Source: Calothrix membranacea FACHB-236
Lineage (GTDB): Bacteria; Cyanobacteriota; Cyanobacteriia; Cyanobacteriales; Nostocaceae
Length of the DNA stretch: 64,000 nt
NCBI RefSeq assembly: GCF_014696315.1
Contig: NZ_JACJPX010000024.1
Location: 40,568-104,567, forward strand
Direction of reading: 5' to 3'
Made by a program: the position numbers and the translations under genes. Shown piece by piece: positions 17,787 through 26,418 of the stretch; the first letter of the stretch is position 1, and the number at the start of each line of letters is the position of its first letter. The notes below the pieces were generated by a model. The model saw only the letters and a list, made by a program, of their open reading frames with translations, searched no databases and was not told where the DNA came from.

Positions 17787-18323
17787 ATGGTTGCCCAGTT
17801 AGATACCCCAAGTGTCAATTCGACCCTCAGTGTAGCATCTCCCATTGCCGGGCTAGTACAAGTTTTTACTAGTAGTCACCGTAACTTTTTTACTAACGTC
17901 ATGGCTCAAGCACTGAGAATTGCCGGTCAAGGTACTTCAGTGTTAGTCGTGCAATTTCTCAAAGGTGGTATTCGTCAAGGGCACGAGCGACCCATGCAAT
18001 TGGGTCAAAATTTAGATTGGATTCGTTGCGATTTACCTCGTTGCATTGACACACCCCAGCTAGACGATACGGAAAATGAGGCTTTACAAAAGCTGTGGCA
18101 ACATACACAACAGGTAGTATTTGAAGGTAAGTATTCTCTCGTTGTCTTAGATGAGTTAAGTTTAGCGATTAACTTTGGCTTGATTCCAGAAAACGAAGTA
18201 TTAGCGTTTTTAGCAAAACGTCCTTCCCATATTGATATCATCCTCACCGGGCCCGAAATGCCAAAATCTCTGTTAGATGTAGCCGATCAAATTACAGAGA
18301 TCCGGCGTAGTCATAGCCCATAA
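17787..18323 (+). CDS. CobA/CobO (corrinoid adenosyltransferase)-like protein with degenerate P-loop
   Basis: A 178-residue protein aligned in layout with CobA-type ATP:corrinoid adenosyltransferases: VLVVQFLKGG (about 51-60), the Walker-B-like SLVVLDELSLAINFGLI (111-127) and the C-terminal DIILTGPEMPKSLLDVAD with VTEM-like ITEIR. The N-terminal phosphate loop, normally GNGKGKTTAA, is replaced by FTSSHRNFFTNV and lacks Gly-Lys-Thr. It may have lost ATP binding or use another nucleotide. It is followed 56 bp later by dcd on the same strand, which suggests possible co-transcription. Confidence 0.75.
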   Translation: MVAQLDTPSVNSTLSVASPIAGLVQVFTSSHRNFFTNVMAQALRIAGQGTSVLVVQFLKGGIRQGHERPMQLGQNLDWIRCDLPRCIDTPQLDDTENEALQKLWQHTQQVVFEGKYSLVVLDELSLAINFGLIPENEVLAFLAKRPSHIDIILTGPEMPKSLLDVADQITEIRRSHSP

Positions 18324-18378
18324 AGATTGGTCTACTTCGCGATATCCTAGTAAGTCGATTTAAATTAGCCCTGAACTT

Positions 18379-18978
18379 GTGATTAAAAACGATATCTGGA
18401 TTACAGAAATGGCTCAAAAGGGCATGATTTCCCCCTTTGAGCCAAGTTTAGTCAGAAAAGTACAACCAGAGCCAGATGTAGCGGTTCGTCCTGTAATCAG
18501 CTATGGTTTATCTTCCTATGGCTACGATATTCGCCTTTCTCCTGCAGAATTCCGCATTTTTCGCCACATTCCTGGCACTGTAATTGATCCTAAAAACTTT
18601 AATCCACAAAATTTGGAATCAACCCAACTACATACAGATGAAAATGGTAGCTATTTTATCCTACCTGCTCATTCATATGGATTGGGCGTTGCATTAGAAA
18701 AGCTAGCTGTTCCAGACTATATAACTGTAATTTGTATAGGTAAATCCACATATGCACGTTGTGGAATTATAGCAAATTTAACACCTGCAGAGGCTGCTTG
18801 GCGAGGTCATTTAACCTTGGAATTTTCCAATTCTTCCAGCGCTGATTGTCGCATCTACGCTAATGAAGGTGTAGTGCAATTGCTATTTTTAGCAGGTGAA
18901 CCCTGCGCTATCAGTTACGAAGCAAGACAGGGTAAATATCAGGATCAATCTGAGATGGTAACGTTAGCTAAAGTTTAA
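18379..18978 (+). CDS. dcd: dCTP deaminase
   Basis: A 199-residue enzyme converting dCTP to dUTP, the supply route for dUMP. Recognisable are SYGLSSYGYDIRLS (42-55), GKSTYARCGIIANLTPAEAA (127-146) and WRGHLTLEFSN (147-157), containing the catalytic Glu and substrate Arg/Ser. It starts with GTG at 18379. It converges on thyX, the flavin-dependent thymidylate synthase, with only 16 bp between stops, placing two dTMP-pathway genes side by side. Confidence 0.93.
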   Translation: MIKNDIWITEMAQKGMISPFEPSLVRKVQPEPDVAVRPVISYGLSSYGYDIRLSPAEFRIFRHIPGTVIDPKNFNPQNLESTQLHTDENGSYFILPAHSYGLGVALEKLAVPDYITVICIGKSTYARCGIIANLTPAEAAWRGHLTLEFSNSSSADCRIYANEGVVQLLFLAGEPCAISYEARQGKYQDQSEMVTLAKV

Positions 18979-18994
18979 ATTCCGCGTAGCGGTG

Positions 18995-19717
18995 CTAAGG
19001 TGCTAATCTAGCTTTACCTAAACGAGACTTTTCATACCATTCTGCGATCGCAGGTACCCACTCAGCAAAATGGGGCCACATCATTTCACATAACTTTTGA
19101 ATTTCAAGTTGAGCGTCTTTCTTATTTCTTAAATCACAGAAATGTAAGAAAGACCTTAAATTGAAACTTACTACAAAATGCTGGCGATAATCAAAGGGCA
19201 TTTTACCTCTAGCGTGTTCCTCAGACATACCACCTTCAAAGTCAGCTTTATATCGTTTAGCAGCTTCTAAACACCACTCTAAGTCTTTTGCTCTTTGCTC
19301 TGGTGAGTAATAATATTTTTTACCTTGTCTATCAGTGTAATAACCAACAGGACGCAGATAGAAAACATCTTCAATATCTTTCTTTCCAGTCACTACATCA
19401 ATAAACTGGTTACCCGTATACCTTAGAGATTGTACATCAAATGATACCGCTACCCTATGAGTACGGGCCTGTTGCATCACACTGTGGGGGAAGAAGCCAC
19501 AGTTAAAAACAATTTGGGGATGTTCTAGAGGCCCGTAATGTCCTCTCTCCCCTGCTAAAAGTCGCTTCACAATAACTTCACCACATTGAGACTCCGAGGG
19601 CCATGAGTCCCGTTCGTCATACACGAACGCCTCAGTGTAGTCCTGGTGCATGGCGGCGTAAATCACCTGCTGAGGATTTGGTGTTTTAGCAATAACCTCT
19701 ACCCGGAATCGATCCAT
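18995..19717 (-). CDS. thyX: flavin-dependent thymidylate synthase
   Basis: A 240-residue FAD-dependent enzyme methylating dUMP to dTMP with methylenetetrahydrofolate and NAD(P)H. The signature region ARTHRVAVSFDVQSLRYTG (about 82-100) carries the ThyX RHR-type motif, here with Thr before His-Arg. FNLRSFLHFCDLR (about 178-190) is the second conserved block. The ATG at 19717 gives the expected N-terminus. It is convergent with dcd. Confidence 0.93.
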   Translation of the reverse strand: MDRFRVEVIAKTPNPQQVIYAAMHQDYTEAFVYDERDSWPSESQCGEVIVKRLLAGERGHYGPLEHPQIVFNCGFFPHSVMQQARTHRVAVSFDVQSLRYTGNQFIDVVTGKKDIEDVFYLRPVGYYTDRQGKKYYYSPEQRAKDLEWCLEAAKRYKADFEGGMSEEHARGKMPFDYRQHFVVSFNLRSFLHFCDLRNKKDAQLEIQKLCEMMWPHFAEWVPAIAEWYEKSRLGKARLAP

Positions 19718-19916
19718 GATCTGCTAGTTAAAACTTGATTGGTGGTTGAGAGTCCCTACTAATCAGTTGTTTAGCCTGTTCGTGAGACATCTCCATGAGA
19801 ACGATTCATTATCATATCTCTGCCTTGGGCTTCATCTTCAAGATACTCATTTACTTTACAAAAATTAATAAACGCGTTACACTTTGTTACATAGTGAATT
19901 AAAGCGGGAAAATCTT

Positions 19917-20132
19917 ATGCGTACAAATGCTTCTATCGTTGACGACCAAGGTTTAATGAATAACTTTGCGATCGAGCCTAAAGTATATGTAGATGAGCAA
20001 GGCGATCGCACTGGATTTACAACCTATGCAGAACTCCTCAATGGTCGTTTAGCAATGATTGGTTTCGTCTCCCTCATTGCATTAGAAGTTGTCACAGGAC
20101 ATGGTATTTTTGGTTTGTTAGCAAATCTGTAA
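19917..20132 (+). CDS. hli: high-light-inducible (HLIP/SCP) chlorophyll-binding protein
   Basis: A 71-residue protein with one transmembrane helix containing the Cab-type motif [20 protein letters not shown] (residues 41-60), where Glu, Asn and Arg bind chlorophyll and pair helices. HLIPs dissipate excess energy and deliver chlorophyll during photosystem assembly in the thylakoid. A longer frame starts at 19884, but ATG 19917 gives the standard length and follows a GCGGG/AAAA spacer. A strong intrinsic terminator follows. Confidence 0.92.
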   Translation: MRTNASIVDDQGLMNNFAIEPKVYVDEQGDRTGFTTYAELLNGRLAMIGFVSLIALEVVTGHGIFGLLANL

Positions 20133-20588
20133 ATACTAATTTTAATTTTTAATATTAAAAATTTAAAAAAATATAGAGGCAGGATAATTCTTGCCTCTAT
20201 ATTTTTTTTTGCATAAAGCATTATGTAAATATCCAAAATTTGCTATTTTATCCAGTAAATTATCTACAACACTTTATTTAATAAGTAGACTCACTTAAGA
20301 AATTACCGAAACTATTTGAGCAAAGAATTAATAGTAAATAACTAAATAAGTAATTTAGACATTTATGATCTAGCGAGACTTTTGCTAGCCTCGTAAGTAT
20401 TCATCTATCAACAATAAGTTGATTATTCACTATCGCTCAGTCTATATACTTCATATTAAGAATACAAAAGCATTTGTAAACTAACTTATTCCTCAAAGAT
20501 TCAAACAAAATATACTGATTGGCAAAGTAATGATTATATGACATAACTTTATTCTAACCAAATGCCAAATATCTAAAGCTTATCAATC
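20133..20588. other. intergenic region, hli to DUF4114 gene
   Basis: About 455 bp. After the hli terminator the remaining 375 bp is very AT-rich and without repeats. It presumably contains the promoter of the large secreted-type protein. No small gene is convincing. Confidence 0.5.
20164..20210 (+). terminator. intrinsic terminator after hli
   Basis: Perfect 11-bp stem (ATATAGAGGCA / TGCCTCTATAT) with a 10-base loop, flanked by an A-run on the left and nine T on the right. Confidence 0.9.
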
Positions 20589-22703
20589 ATGGATTTATCT
20601 ATTATCTCAGCAACGGAGCGAAGTTATTTTAATCCTCTAGAAAACTCTACTTTGCCAACAAGTTCCTGTAGTGTTACAGATTTTTTAGGGGAATCTAAAT
20701 ATCACGGACAGATGTCGCTAGAACTATCTTCTGCCCTTTTGGAAGTAGGCAGTAAGTTAGACAATTTTCTTCAGAAACCAGATTTTCTTAATCAGATGCA
20801 ACTGGCTTTTGGTAAAGGCTGGGAGCTGCAACAGGCAACAAATTTGATAGTGGGGATCGTTAATGGCGAGTCTATACCCCAAATTGATATTTTGCCTGTT
20901 GATTTATTAAAAGCTCAAGGAGCTTATGCTGGAGATAGCATCTATTTAGCGCAAGAATTATTCGGTGATTCAACAAAACCACAAGCATTAGTCTCAGTTT
21001 TATTAGAAGAACTTGGACATTATCTTGATTCGCATTTGAATGTTCAAGATTCCCCTGGAGATGAAGGGGCAATCTTTGCCAAACTAGTGTTAAACCAATC
21101 GCTACAAGGTGAAGAACTGTTAGCTTTAAAAGCTGAAGATGACAGCGCGATATTAAATTTAAAGGGTCAAAGCATTTTAGTAGAGCAATCTGCCTTAGAT
21201 TCTGGTACATTTACCGTCGGCACGGATGGTAAAGTCAGCATTGAGTTTTTAGCTGATGCTGGTAGTTATCATAGTGAACTGGGAATTTTTAGTTTGCAGG
21301 GAATGGAAAAATTACAACCAGGTTCTTTGGAATTTATTCAAGAATCTGCGCGCCGTGTTCTCAGCAATTCTAATTCTGGTTACTTAGCAATTTCTGATGC
21401 AGCAGAAGGAGCAAAATTTAGCGGTGATTTAGGCGAAAGTGAAAGAAATGATGGCAAATTCTCAGGAGAGAAAAACTTTGCCATGACTGCTGGAGATCAG
21501 TTTGCTTTCTTACTGGTACCGGATGGAAAAATTAAGGAATTGTTAGATAATCCCAATTCAGCCAAGGATAAAAATCCCCTAGTCTCTATCGCCTCAGCTA
21601 ATTCTGACGGTTCTGTACATTTTGCTCAACTAGGACAAGGAACAACGAAAGGTGGGACTTTTGGTGTAGAAGATATGCTGGCTAGCCAAGGAGCAGATTG
21701 GGATTACAACGACTTCATATTTCAAATTAAAGGTGCTACCGGAAAAACTGCTCCCCTAGAGACATTTATTCAGTCAAAAAAAGAGTGGTGTAATACCCAG
21801 TCAGCCAAAGAATTAATTGAATACGCTAAACAAGTCAGCCAATTTCTCACTTTAGCTGCTCCCTTCAATAGTTCTTACACTGTCGCTAGTTTGGGTGAAT
21901 TACCAGGATTACCAACTCCTTACGTAGGATTAGCCTTTAAAGCTGACGATCCTAATACTTTGTATATTGGTTCAACACCGCAAGGAGAAAAAGCCGAAAT
22001 TTTTGCGATCGCACTTAAACGTGATGCTAATAATCGTATTGTAGGGTTTACAAGCTCGGCTAAGTTGCTCTCCTCAGCACCAGGCCTCAATGGTGGGTTG
22101 AATGATGCTGGCTTGGCTTTTGGCCCTAATAACGTTTTGTTTTATACAACCTGGAATGACAACACAGTTGGGCAAATCAAAGTTGGAAGTTCTAATCCTG
22201 ACAAACAAGTAGAGTTAACTTCTCTTGGGTATCAGCCTTCTGTCGGTGGCTTAACTTTCGTTCCCCAAGGTTTCCCTGGTGCAGGAAGGCTAAAAATTAC
22301 CTCCTACGATACTGGGAATTTTTATGACACAACTGTATCCGCCGATGGTACAGGTACTTGGAATATTGCACCTGCAACAAAATCAGTGCAAATTACCGGG
22401 GGGCCAGATGCTTTTATCTATGTATCTGCTTCCATGCCACAATTTACTAGCGATGGCTCTGCCAACGCCTTCAGCGAACGCATTTTAGTTGCAGAACAAG
22501 ATACAGATACAGTCAGCGCCTATAATATTGATGCTAATGGCGATCCCATTCCTACCACTCGCCAAGAATTTTTAACCGGAATAGACGGCCCCATCGGTGC
22601 AGCCATTGATCCCTTGACAGGTGATTTCTTCTTCTCTACCTATTCCTTTGGCGATTTTAATCCCCAAGGATTCAATCAGGTAGTAGTCGTGCGGAAAGGA
22701 TGA
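20589..22703 (+). CDS. large DUF4114-domain protein, likely extracellular
   Basis: A 704-residue protein without a classical signal peptide. Residues about 90-200 resemble an N-terminal domain seen in cyanobacterial RTX/FG-GAP-type exoproteins (LLEELGHYLDSHLN, then DSPGDEGAIFAKL), a degenerate zincin-like EELGH. Residues about 205-380 form a DUF4114 domain ending in the Ca-site-like DWDYNDFIFQIKG (375-387). The C-terminal 300 residues have repeated beta-propeller-like strands (YVGLAFKADDPNTLYIGSTP; ISGGLTF-type). Export by a type I route is an inference. It has its own promoter region. Confidence 0.75.
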   Translation: MDLSIISATERSYFNPLENSTLPTSSCSVTDFLGESKYHGQMSLELSSALLEVGSKLDNFLQKPDFLNQMQLAFGKGWELQQATNLIVGIVNGESIPQIDILPVDLLKAQGAYAGDSIYLAQELFGDSTKPQALVSVLLEELGHYLDSHLNVQDSPGDEGAIFAKLVLNQSLQGEELLALKAEDDSAILNLKGQSILVEQSALDSGTFTVGTDGKVSIEFLADAGSYHSELGIFSLQGMEKLQPGSLEFIQESARRVLSNSNSGYLAISDAAEGAKFSGDLGESERNDGKFSGEKNFAMTAGDQFAFLLVPDGKIKELLDNPNSAKDKNPLVSIASANSDGSVHFAQLGQGTTKGGTFGVEDMLASQGADWDYNDFIFQIKGATGKTAPLETFIQSKKEWCNTQSAKELIEYAKQVSQFLTLAAPFNSSYTVASLGELPGLPTPYVGLAFKADDPNTLYIGSTPQGEKAEIFAIALKRDANNRIVGFTSSAKLLSSAPGLNGGLNDAGLAFGPNNVLFYTTWNDNTVGQIKVGSSNPDKQVELTSLGYQPSVGGLTFVPQGFPGAGRLKITSYDTGNFYDTTVSADGTGTWNIAPATKSVQITGGPDAFIYVSASMPQFTSDGSANAFSERILVAEQDTDTVSAYNIDANGDPIPTTRQEFLTGIDGPIGAAIDPLTGDFFFSTYSFGDFNPQGFNQVVVVRKG

Positions 22704-22748
22704 TTCACTGGGGGTAATTTCGTAGTTATAATTAGTGATGGCTTGTAC

Positions 22749-22954
22749 TGAGAGATTATTTATAAAGTAAAAATAAATACTGTAGGGTGTGTTAGGCGCT
22801 GATTAGCAAGATAATTTGTTGCAAAAGAACTATCTAGCGCCTAACGCACCACTGGGATGGTGCGTTACGGCTAAATTTCATTGTCTCTAAGCTCCAAATC
22901 CTTTCACAGCCGTAACACACCCTACTTAAGATTTATTTTATCAATTGTCTCTTA
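22749..22954. mobile_element. MITE-like element, copy 2
   Basis: A 206-bp non-coding element with roughly 40-bp imperfect terminal inverted repeats (left TGAGAGATTATTTATAAAGT; right end complementary to TAAGAGACAATTGATAAAAT). It shares the central GGTGCGTTACGGCTAAATTT block and flanks with the copy at 2807-2974. The left half differs, containing a GTTAGGCGC/GCGCCTAAC inverted pair. Confidence 0.75.
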
Positions 22955-22990
22955 ATTACGAATTAGCAATTATTTCCCAGGGTTATAACT

Positions 22991-23569
22991 ATGGCTTTAA
23001 CTGCATCTACAATGCTGCCTCTAGGTACTGTGGCTCCAGATTTTCAGCTACCAGACGTAGTATCTCAAGAGATAATTTCGTTAGCTAGTTTTGCTGATAA
23101 AAAAGCTCTCTTGGTAATGTTTATTTGTCGGCATTGCCCTTTTGTAAAGCACATTCAAGAACAATTAGCGCTAATAGGTAAAAACTACTTTGAAAGTGAT
23201 TTGGGAATTGTAGCTATTAGCTCTAATGATGTTGAAAATTACCCAGATGATGCGCCAGATTTATTAAAAACAATGGCGATAGAATTGGGATTTAAATTTC
23301 CCTGTTGCTATGACGAAACCCAAGAGATAGCCAAGGCTTATACTGCCGCTTGTACCCCTGATTTTTTTGTATTTGATGGGGAACGCAAACTTGTTTATCG
23401 CGGACAACTAGATGATAGCCGACCCAGCAATGGTAAGCCTGTAACAGGTGCAGATTTACGTACTGCGATTGAGGCTGTGCTAGCAGGTAAACCTATACAA
23501 GATGAGCAAAAACCAAGTATTGGTTGCAATATAAAGTGGAAACCAGGAAATTCCCCAAATTATAGTTAG
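22991..23569 (+). CDS. thioredoxin-fold (AhpC/redoxin-like) protein
   Basis: A 192-residue protein. The N-terminal PDFQLPDV and the redox-active MFICRHCPFVKH (CxxC, about residues 44-55) define a redoxin/thioredoxin-like fold. The C-terminal half has the substrate-site-like YTAACTPDFFVFDGERKLVYRG, with the cis-Pro (TP) adjacent to Asp. The family is annotated as 'thioredoxin family protein' in cyanobacteria, with an unknown physiological substrate. It follows the MITE-like element, whose right end is about 36 bp upstream of the ATG. Confidence 0.85.
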   Translation: MALTASTMLPLGTVAPDFQLPDVVSQEIISLASFADKKALLVMFICRHCPFVKHIQEQLALIGKNYFESDLGIVAISSNDVENYPDDAPDLLKTMAIELGFKFPCCYDETQEIAKAYTAACTPDFFVFDGERKLVYRGQLDDSRPSNGKPVTGADLRTAIEAVLAGKPIQDEQKPSIGCNIKWKPGNSPNYS

Positions 23570-23783
23570 TAACACCTCAAAGCTTTGAGAAAAATGCGTA
23601 AGCTGGTGCTAACTGCAAAATCCAAAGTCTAAAATTAAAAAATATTCCCCAATGCTGTGATAGCAAAGGGGATGGTAAATGCACCTGTTGCACCATAAAT
23701 GGTTAGATTGTCATCCAAAATTGAAAATTGAGGCAGGTAAGTTTGTTTGATTTATCTCAAACAGTAGAATTTATAATTTGCAA

Positions 23784-24290
23784 TTAGTGCCTAATTTCCA
23801 AATTGAGGATGTAGCGCCCCAATTGGACTTTGTCTGACCACAATTCATACTCTATCCGTAAATGCTCTGGTAATGGATGCCCATTAAGTACCATTGCATT
23901 AGTAAAATTGCGTAGACGAATAGGCTCATTGGCTTGCCATGACTCAGTTGGTAACCAATAGCGACTAATACCATAAACACCCTGTTCCCAGAAATGGCGA
24001 TAACTGACTTCGGCGTTACCTTGCATCGTCATGATTACTCGGTAAGGAGAAATCTCTAACCACAAAATTCTGGGACTGCTGGGTGCGTTGTTTCTCTTTT
24101 GCGGAAGCTTATCTTCAACATTCAGGGAACTCGCTACTTCGCAGGTAATTAAAGGCGGTGCAGTCAATAGCAAATGAAAGCGGTCAGTATCTTTTTGATA
24201 CAATGTCCCGGCGGTTTCCACAACAGACCAAACTGGCAGGTCAGTGGAAATAAGTGATAAGCACACGGGCTTGCGGTGATGGGTCAGCAT
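23784..24290 (-). CDS. conserved hypothetical protein, 168 aa
   Basis: A soluble 168-residue protein with no signal peptide or membrane helix. It is rich in Leu, Trp and Arg and ends with RIEYELWSDKVQLGRYILNL. Low Gly and even codon use suggest a real gene. I do not recognise a domain. It converges on the thioredoxin-like gene and is divergent from aroA. Confidence 0.7.
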   Translation of the reverse strand: MLTHHRKPVCLSLISTDLPVWSVVETAGTLYQKDTDRFHLLLTAPPLITCEVASSLNVEDKLPQKRNNAPSSPRILWLEISPYRVIMTMQGNAEVSYRHFWEQGVYGISRYWLPTESWQANEPIRLRNFTNAMVLNGHPLPEHLRIEYELWSDKVQLGRYILNLEIRH

Positions 24291-24944
24291 GGGAGCGATA
24301 AGGGCTAAAAGCTAGTGAACAAAACGAAATCAACACCAGGGTCTCTAGCAGTCTATGGTCAGAAACTAATAGTAAAACATGCTTAGATATTAACTGAATC
24401 TGCTAATTTGGTAAGCCAAATAAACAAAAATGCAAATAGTTAGGGTGCTAATTTAAAAAGCGAAAATTGCGATTTTTCTCCGGAAAGGTGATTTAAAAGT
24501 AAAGTTACGGAATATTTTGTAAATAATCTTTAGATTCCGGAATTAATATAGCTGGATTATTTGCTAAAACACAAGAAGAACGATTTTCTTTGGTTTTATA
24601 ACAGCTAGGACGTTAAGCGAATGCGCGAATAAAATTATTCATTTATTCACGTTTGGCAGTACAAAATCCAGGTTAACCTTGACTTTTAAGAGTTGACAAC
24701 CCAAATGAGTAATTATGCTTGGACTAAAGTTGCGAGTCAGATTTTTTTTTATAGAGGTTGTGCAAAGTCAAAAATCCAAAACATTTAGACTTTTTCACAA
24801 TTGACATCGAATTTACTGATTTTGGAAGATTTGATTAAGTTTGAGCGAGCAAAAGACGATACGATACTAAGTAAAGAAGTCCACAGTAGCGGCATATGCA
24901 GTCGCTCATGTACTTTCGATGTATTCAAAAGCCAGTGTATCCTA
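24291..24944. other. intergenic region upstream of aroA
   Basis: About 650 bp. An in-frame extension of aroA (from 24801) covers the last 144 bp but lacks family similarity. TTGACA-like elements occur near 24694 and 24802 and could be promoter -35 hexamers. I see no repeat or riboswitch. Confidence 0.5.
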
Positions 24945-26294
24945 ATGTCGGCTGCTGTTATAACCCTAGAAACGCAAAAAGACCTTTCAGATAAGTTAAT
25001 TATTCAACGACCTCCTTTAGGGCTATCCTTGCAAGGTCGTATTCGCATTCCTGGTGATAAATCTATCTCTCACCGTGCTTTGATGTTAGGTGCGATCGCC
25101 CAAGGTGAAACGGAAATTCAAGGTCTTCTCTTAGGCGAAGACCCCCGCAGTACTGCTAGTTGTTTTCAAGCAATGGGGGCGGAAATTTCGGAACTCAATA
25201 CAGAGTTAGTACGGGTGAAGGGTATTGGTTTAGGAAATTTACAAGAACCAATAGATGTATTGAATGCCGGAAATTCTGGGACTACCTTGCGTTTGATGTT
25301 GGGATTGTTAGCATCTCATGCAGGGCGTTTTTTTACGGTCACAGGCGATAATTCTTTGCGATCGCGTCCCATGTCTCGCGTAGTAAAACCACTACAACAA
25401 ATGGGGGCGCAAATTTGGGGACGCAAAGGTAATTCTTTAGCACCCCTAGCAATTGCTGGACAAGCCCTCAAACCAATTCACTATCATTCTCCCATCGCCT
25501 CAGCCCAAGTTAAATCCTGTATCCTCCTCGCTGGTTTAGCCACAGAAGGAAAAACTACCGTTACCGAACCCGCCCTTTCCCGCGATCATAGCGAAAGGAT
25601 GTTACGGGCGTTTGGTGCAGAACTCAGCGTTGATCCCGAAACTAATAGTGTTACTGTTACCGGGCCAGCGCAATTGTTTGGACAAAAGGTAGTTGTCCCC
25701 GGCGATATTAGTTCCGCAGCTTTTTGGTTGGTAGCTGGTGCAATTGTTCCAGGTTCGGAATTAGTAGTAGAAAACGTGGGTGTGAATCCTACCCGCACAG
25801 GTATTTTAGAAGCTTTAGAGCTGATGGGAGCAGATATTCAACTGGAAAATCAGCGAGAAGTCGCAGGTGAACCAGTAGCTGATATTAGGGTACGTTCCAG
25901 TAGTTTAAAAAGCTGCACTTTAGCTGGTGATATCATCCCCAGAATGATTGATGAAATTCCGATTTTAGCAGTAGCAGCAGTATTTGCCGAAGGAACAACA
26001 ATTATTCGCGACGCAGCCGAATTAAGGGTAAAAGAAAGCGATCGCATTACGGTCATGGCTCAACAACTCAATAAAATGGGAGCTAAGGTCAGCGAACTAC
26101 CCGATGGGATGGAAATTACTGGCGGTACTCCCTTAGTTGGTACAGATGTCGATAGCCATACCGATCATCGCATTGCCATGAGTTTAGCGATCGCCGCCTT
26201 AGTAGCCAATGGCGTAACCACCATTCACCGCGCTGAAGCTGCTGCGATTTCTTATCCGAGTTTCTTCCAAACTCTCACTGCGATCGTTAATTGA
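24945..26294 (+). CDS. aroA: 5-enolpyruvylshikimate-3-phosphate synthase
   Basis: A 449-residue enzyme of the shikimate pathway, joining shikimate-3-phosphate and PEP. Motifs: [20 protein letters not shown] (PEP/S3P site, about residues 28-47), [15 protein letters not shown] (about 105-119), and [19 protein letters not shown] toward the C-terminus. A frame opens at 24801, but the ATG at 24945 gives a natural N-terminus. It converges on acs across a perfect 20-bp palindrome. Confidence 0.93.
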   Translation: MSAAVITLETQKDLSDKLIIQRPPLGLSLQGRIRIPGDKSISHRALMLGAIAQGETEIQGLLLGEDPRSTASCFQAMGAEISELNTELVRVKGIGLGNLQEPIDVLNAGNSGTTLRLMLGLLASHAGRFFTVTGDNSLRSRPMSRVVKPLQQMGAQIWGRKGNSLAPLAIAGQALKPIHYHSPIASAQVKSCILLAGLATEGKTTVTEPALSRDHSERMLRAFGAELSVDPETNSVTVTGPAQLFGQKVVVPGDISSAAFWLVAGAIVPGSELVVENVGVNPTRTGILEALELMGADIQLENQREVAGEPVADIRVRSSSLKSCTLAGDIIPRMIDEIPILAVAAVFAEGTTIIRDAAELRVKESDRITVMAQQLNKMGAKVSELPDGMEITGGTPLVGTDVDSHTDHRIAMSLAIAALVANGVTTIHRAEAAAISYPSFFQTLTAIVN

Positions 26295-26380
26295 GTAGGA
26301 GAGGTTAAGGGGGAAAGGGTAAAGGGAAAAGGTTAAAGGTTTTTCCCATTCCCCCTTACCCTTACTTTTAACTTTTGTAC

Positions 26381-26400
26381 AGACGCGATTAATCGCGTCT
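26381..26400. terminator. 20-bp palindrome between convergent aroA and acs
   Basis: AGACGCGATTAATCGCGTCT is self-complementary. A near-identical palindrome (GA centre) lies at 32976-32995, also between convergent genes, suggesting a terminator-like or repeat role. There is no U-tract. Confidence 0.55.
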
Positions 26401-26418
26401 CTCCGACTTTTGACTTAT

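Noticed and set aside
24801..24944. N-terminal extension of aroA
   Set aside because: The sequence is not like EPSP synthases and the ATG at 24945 gives the normal N-terminus.
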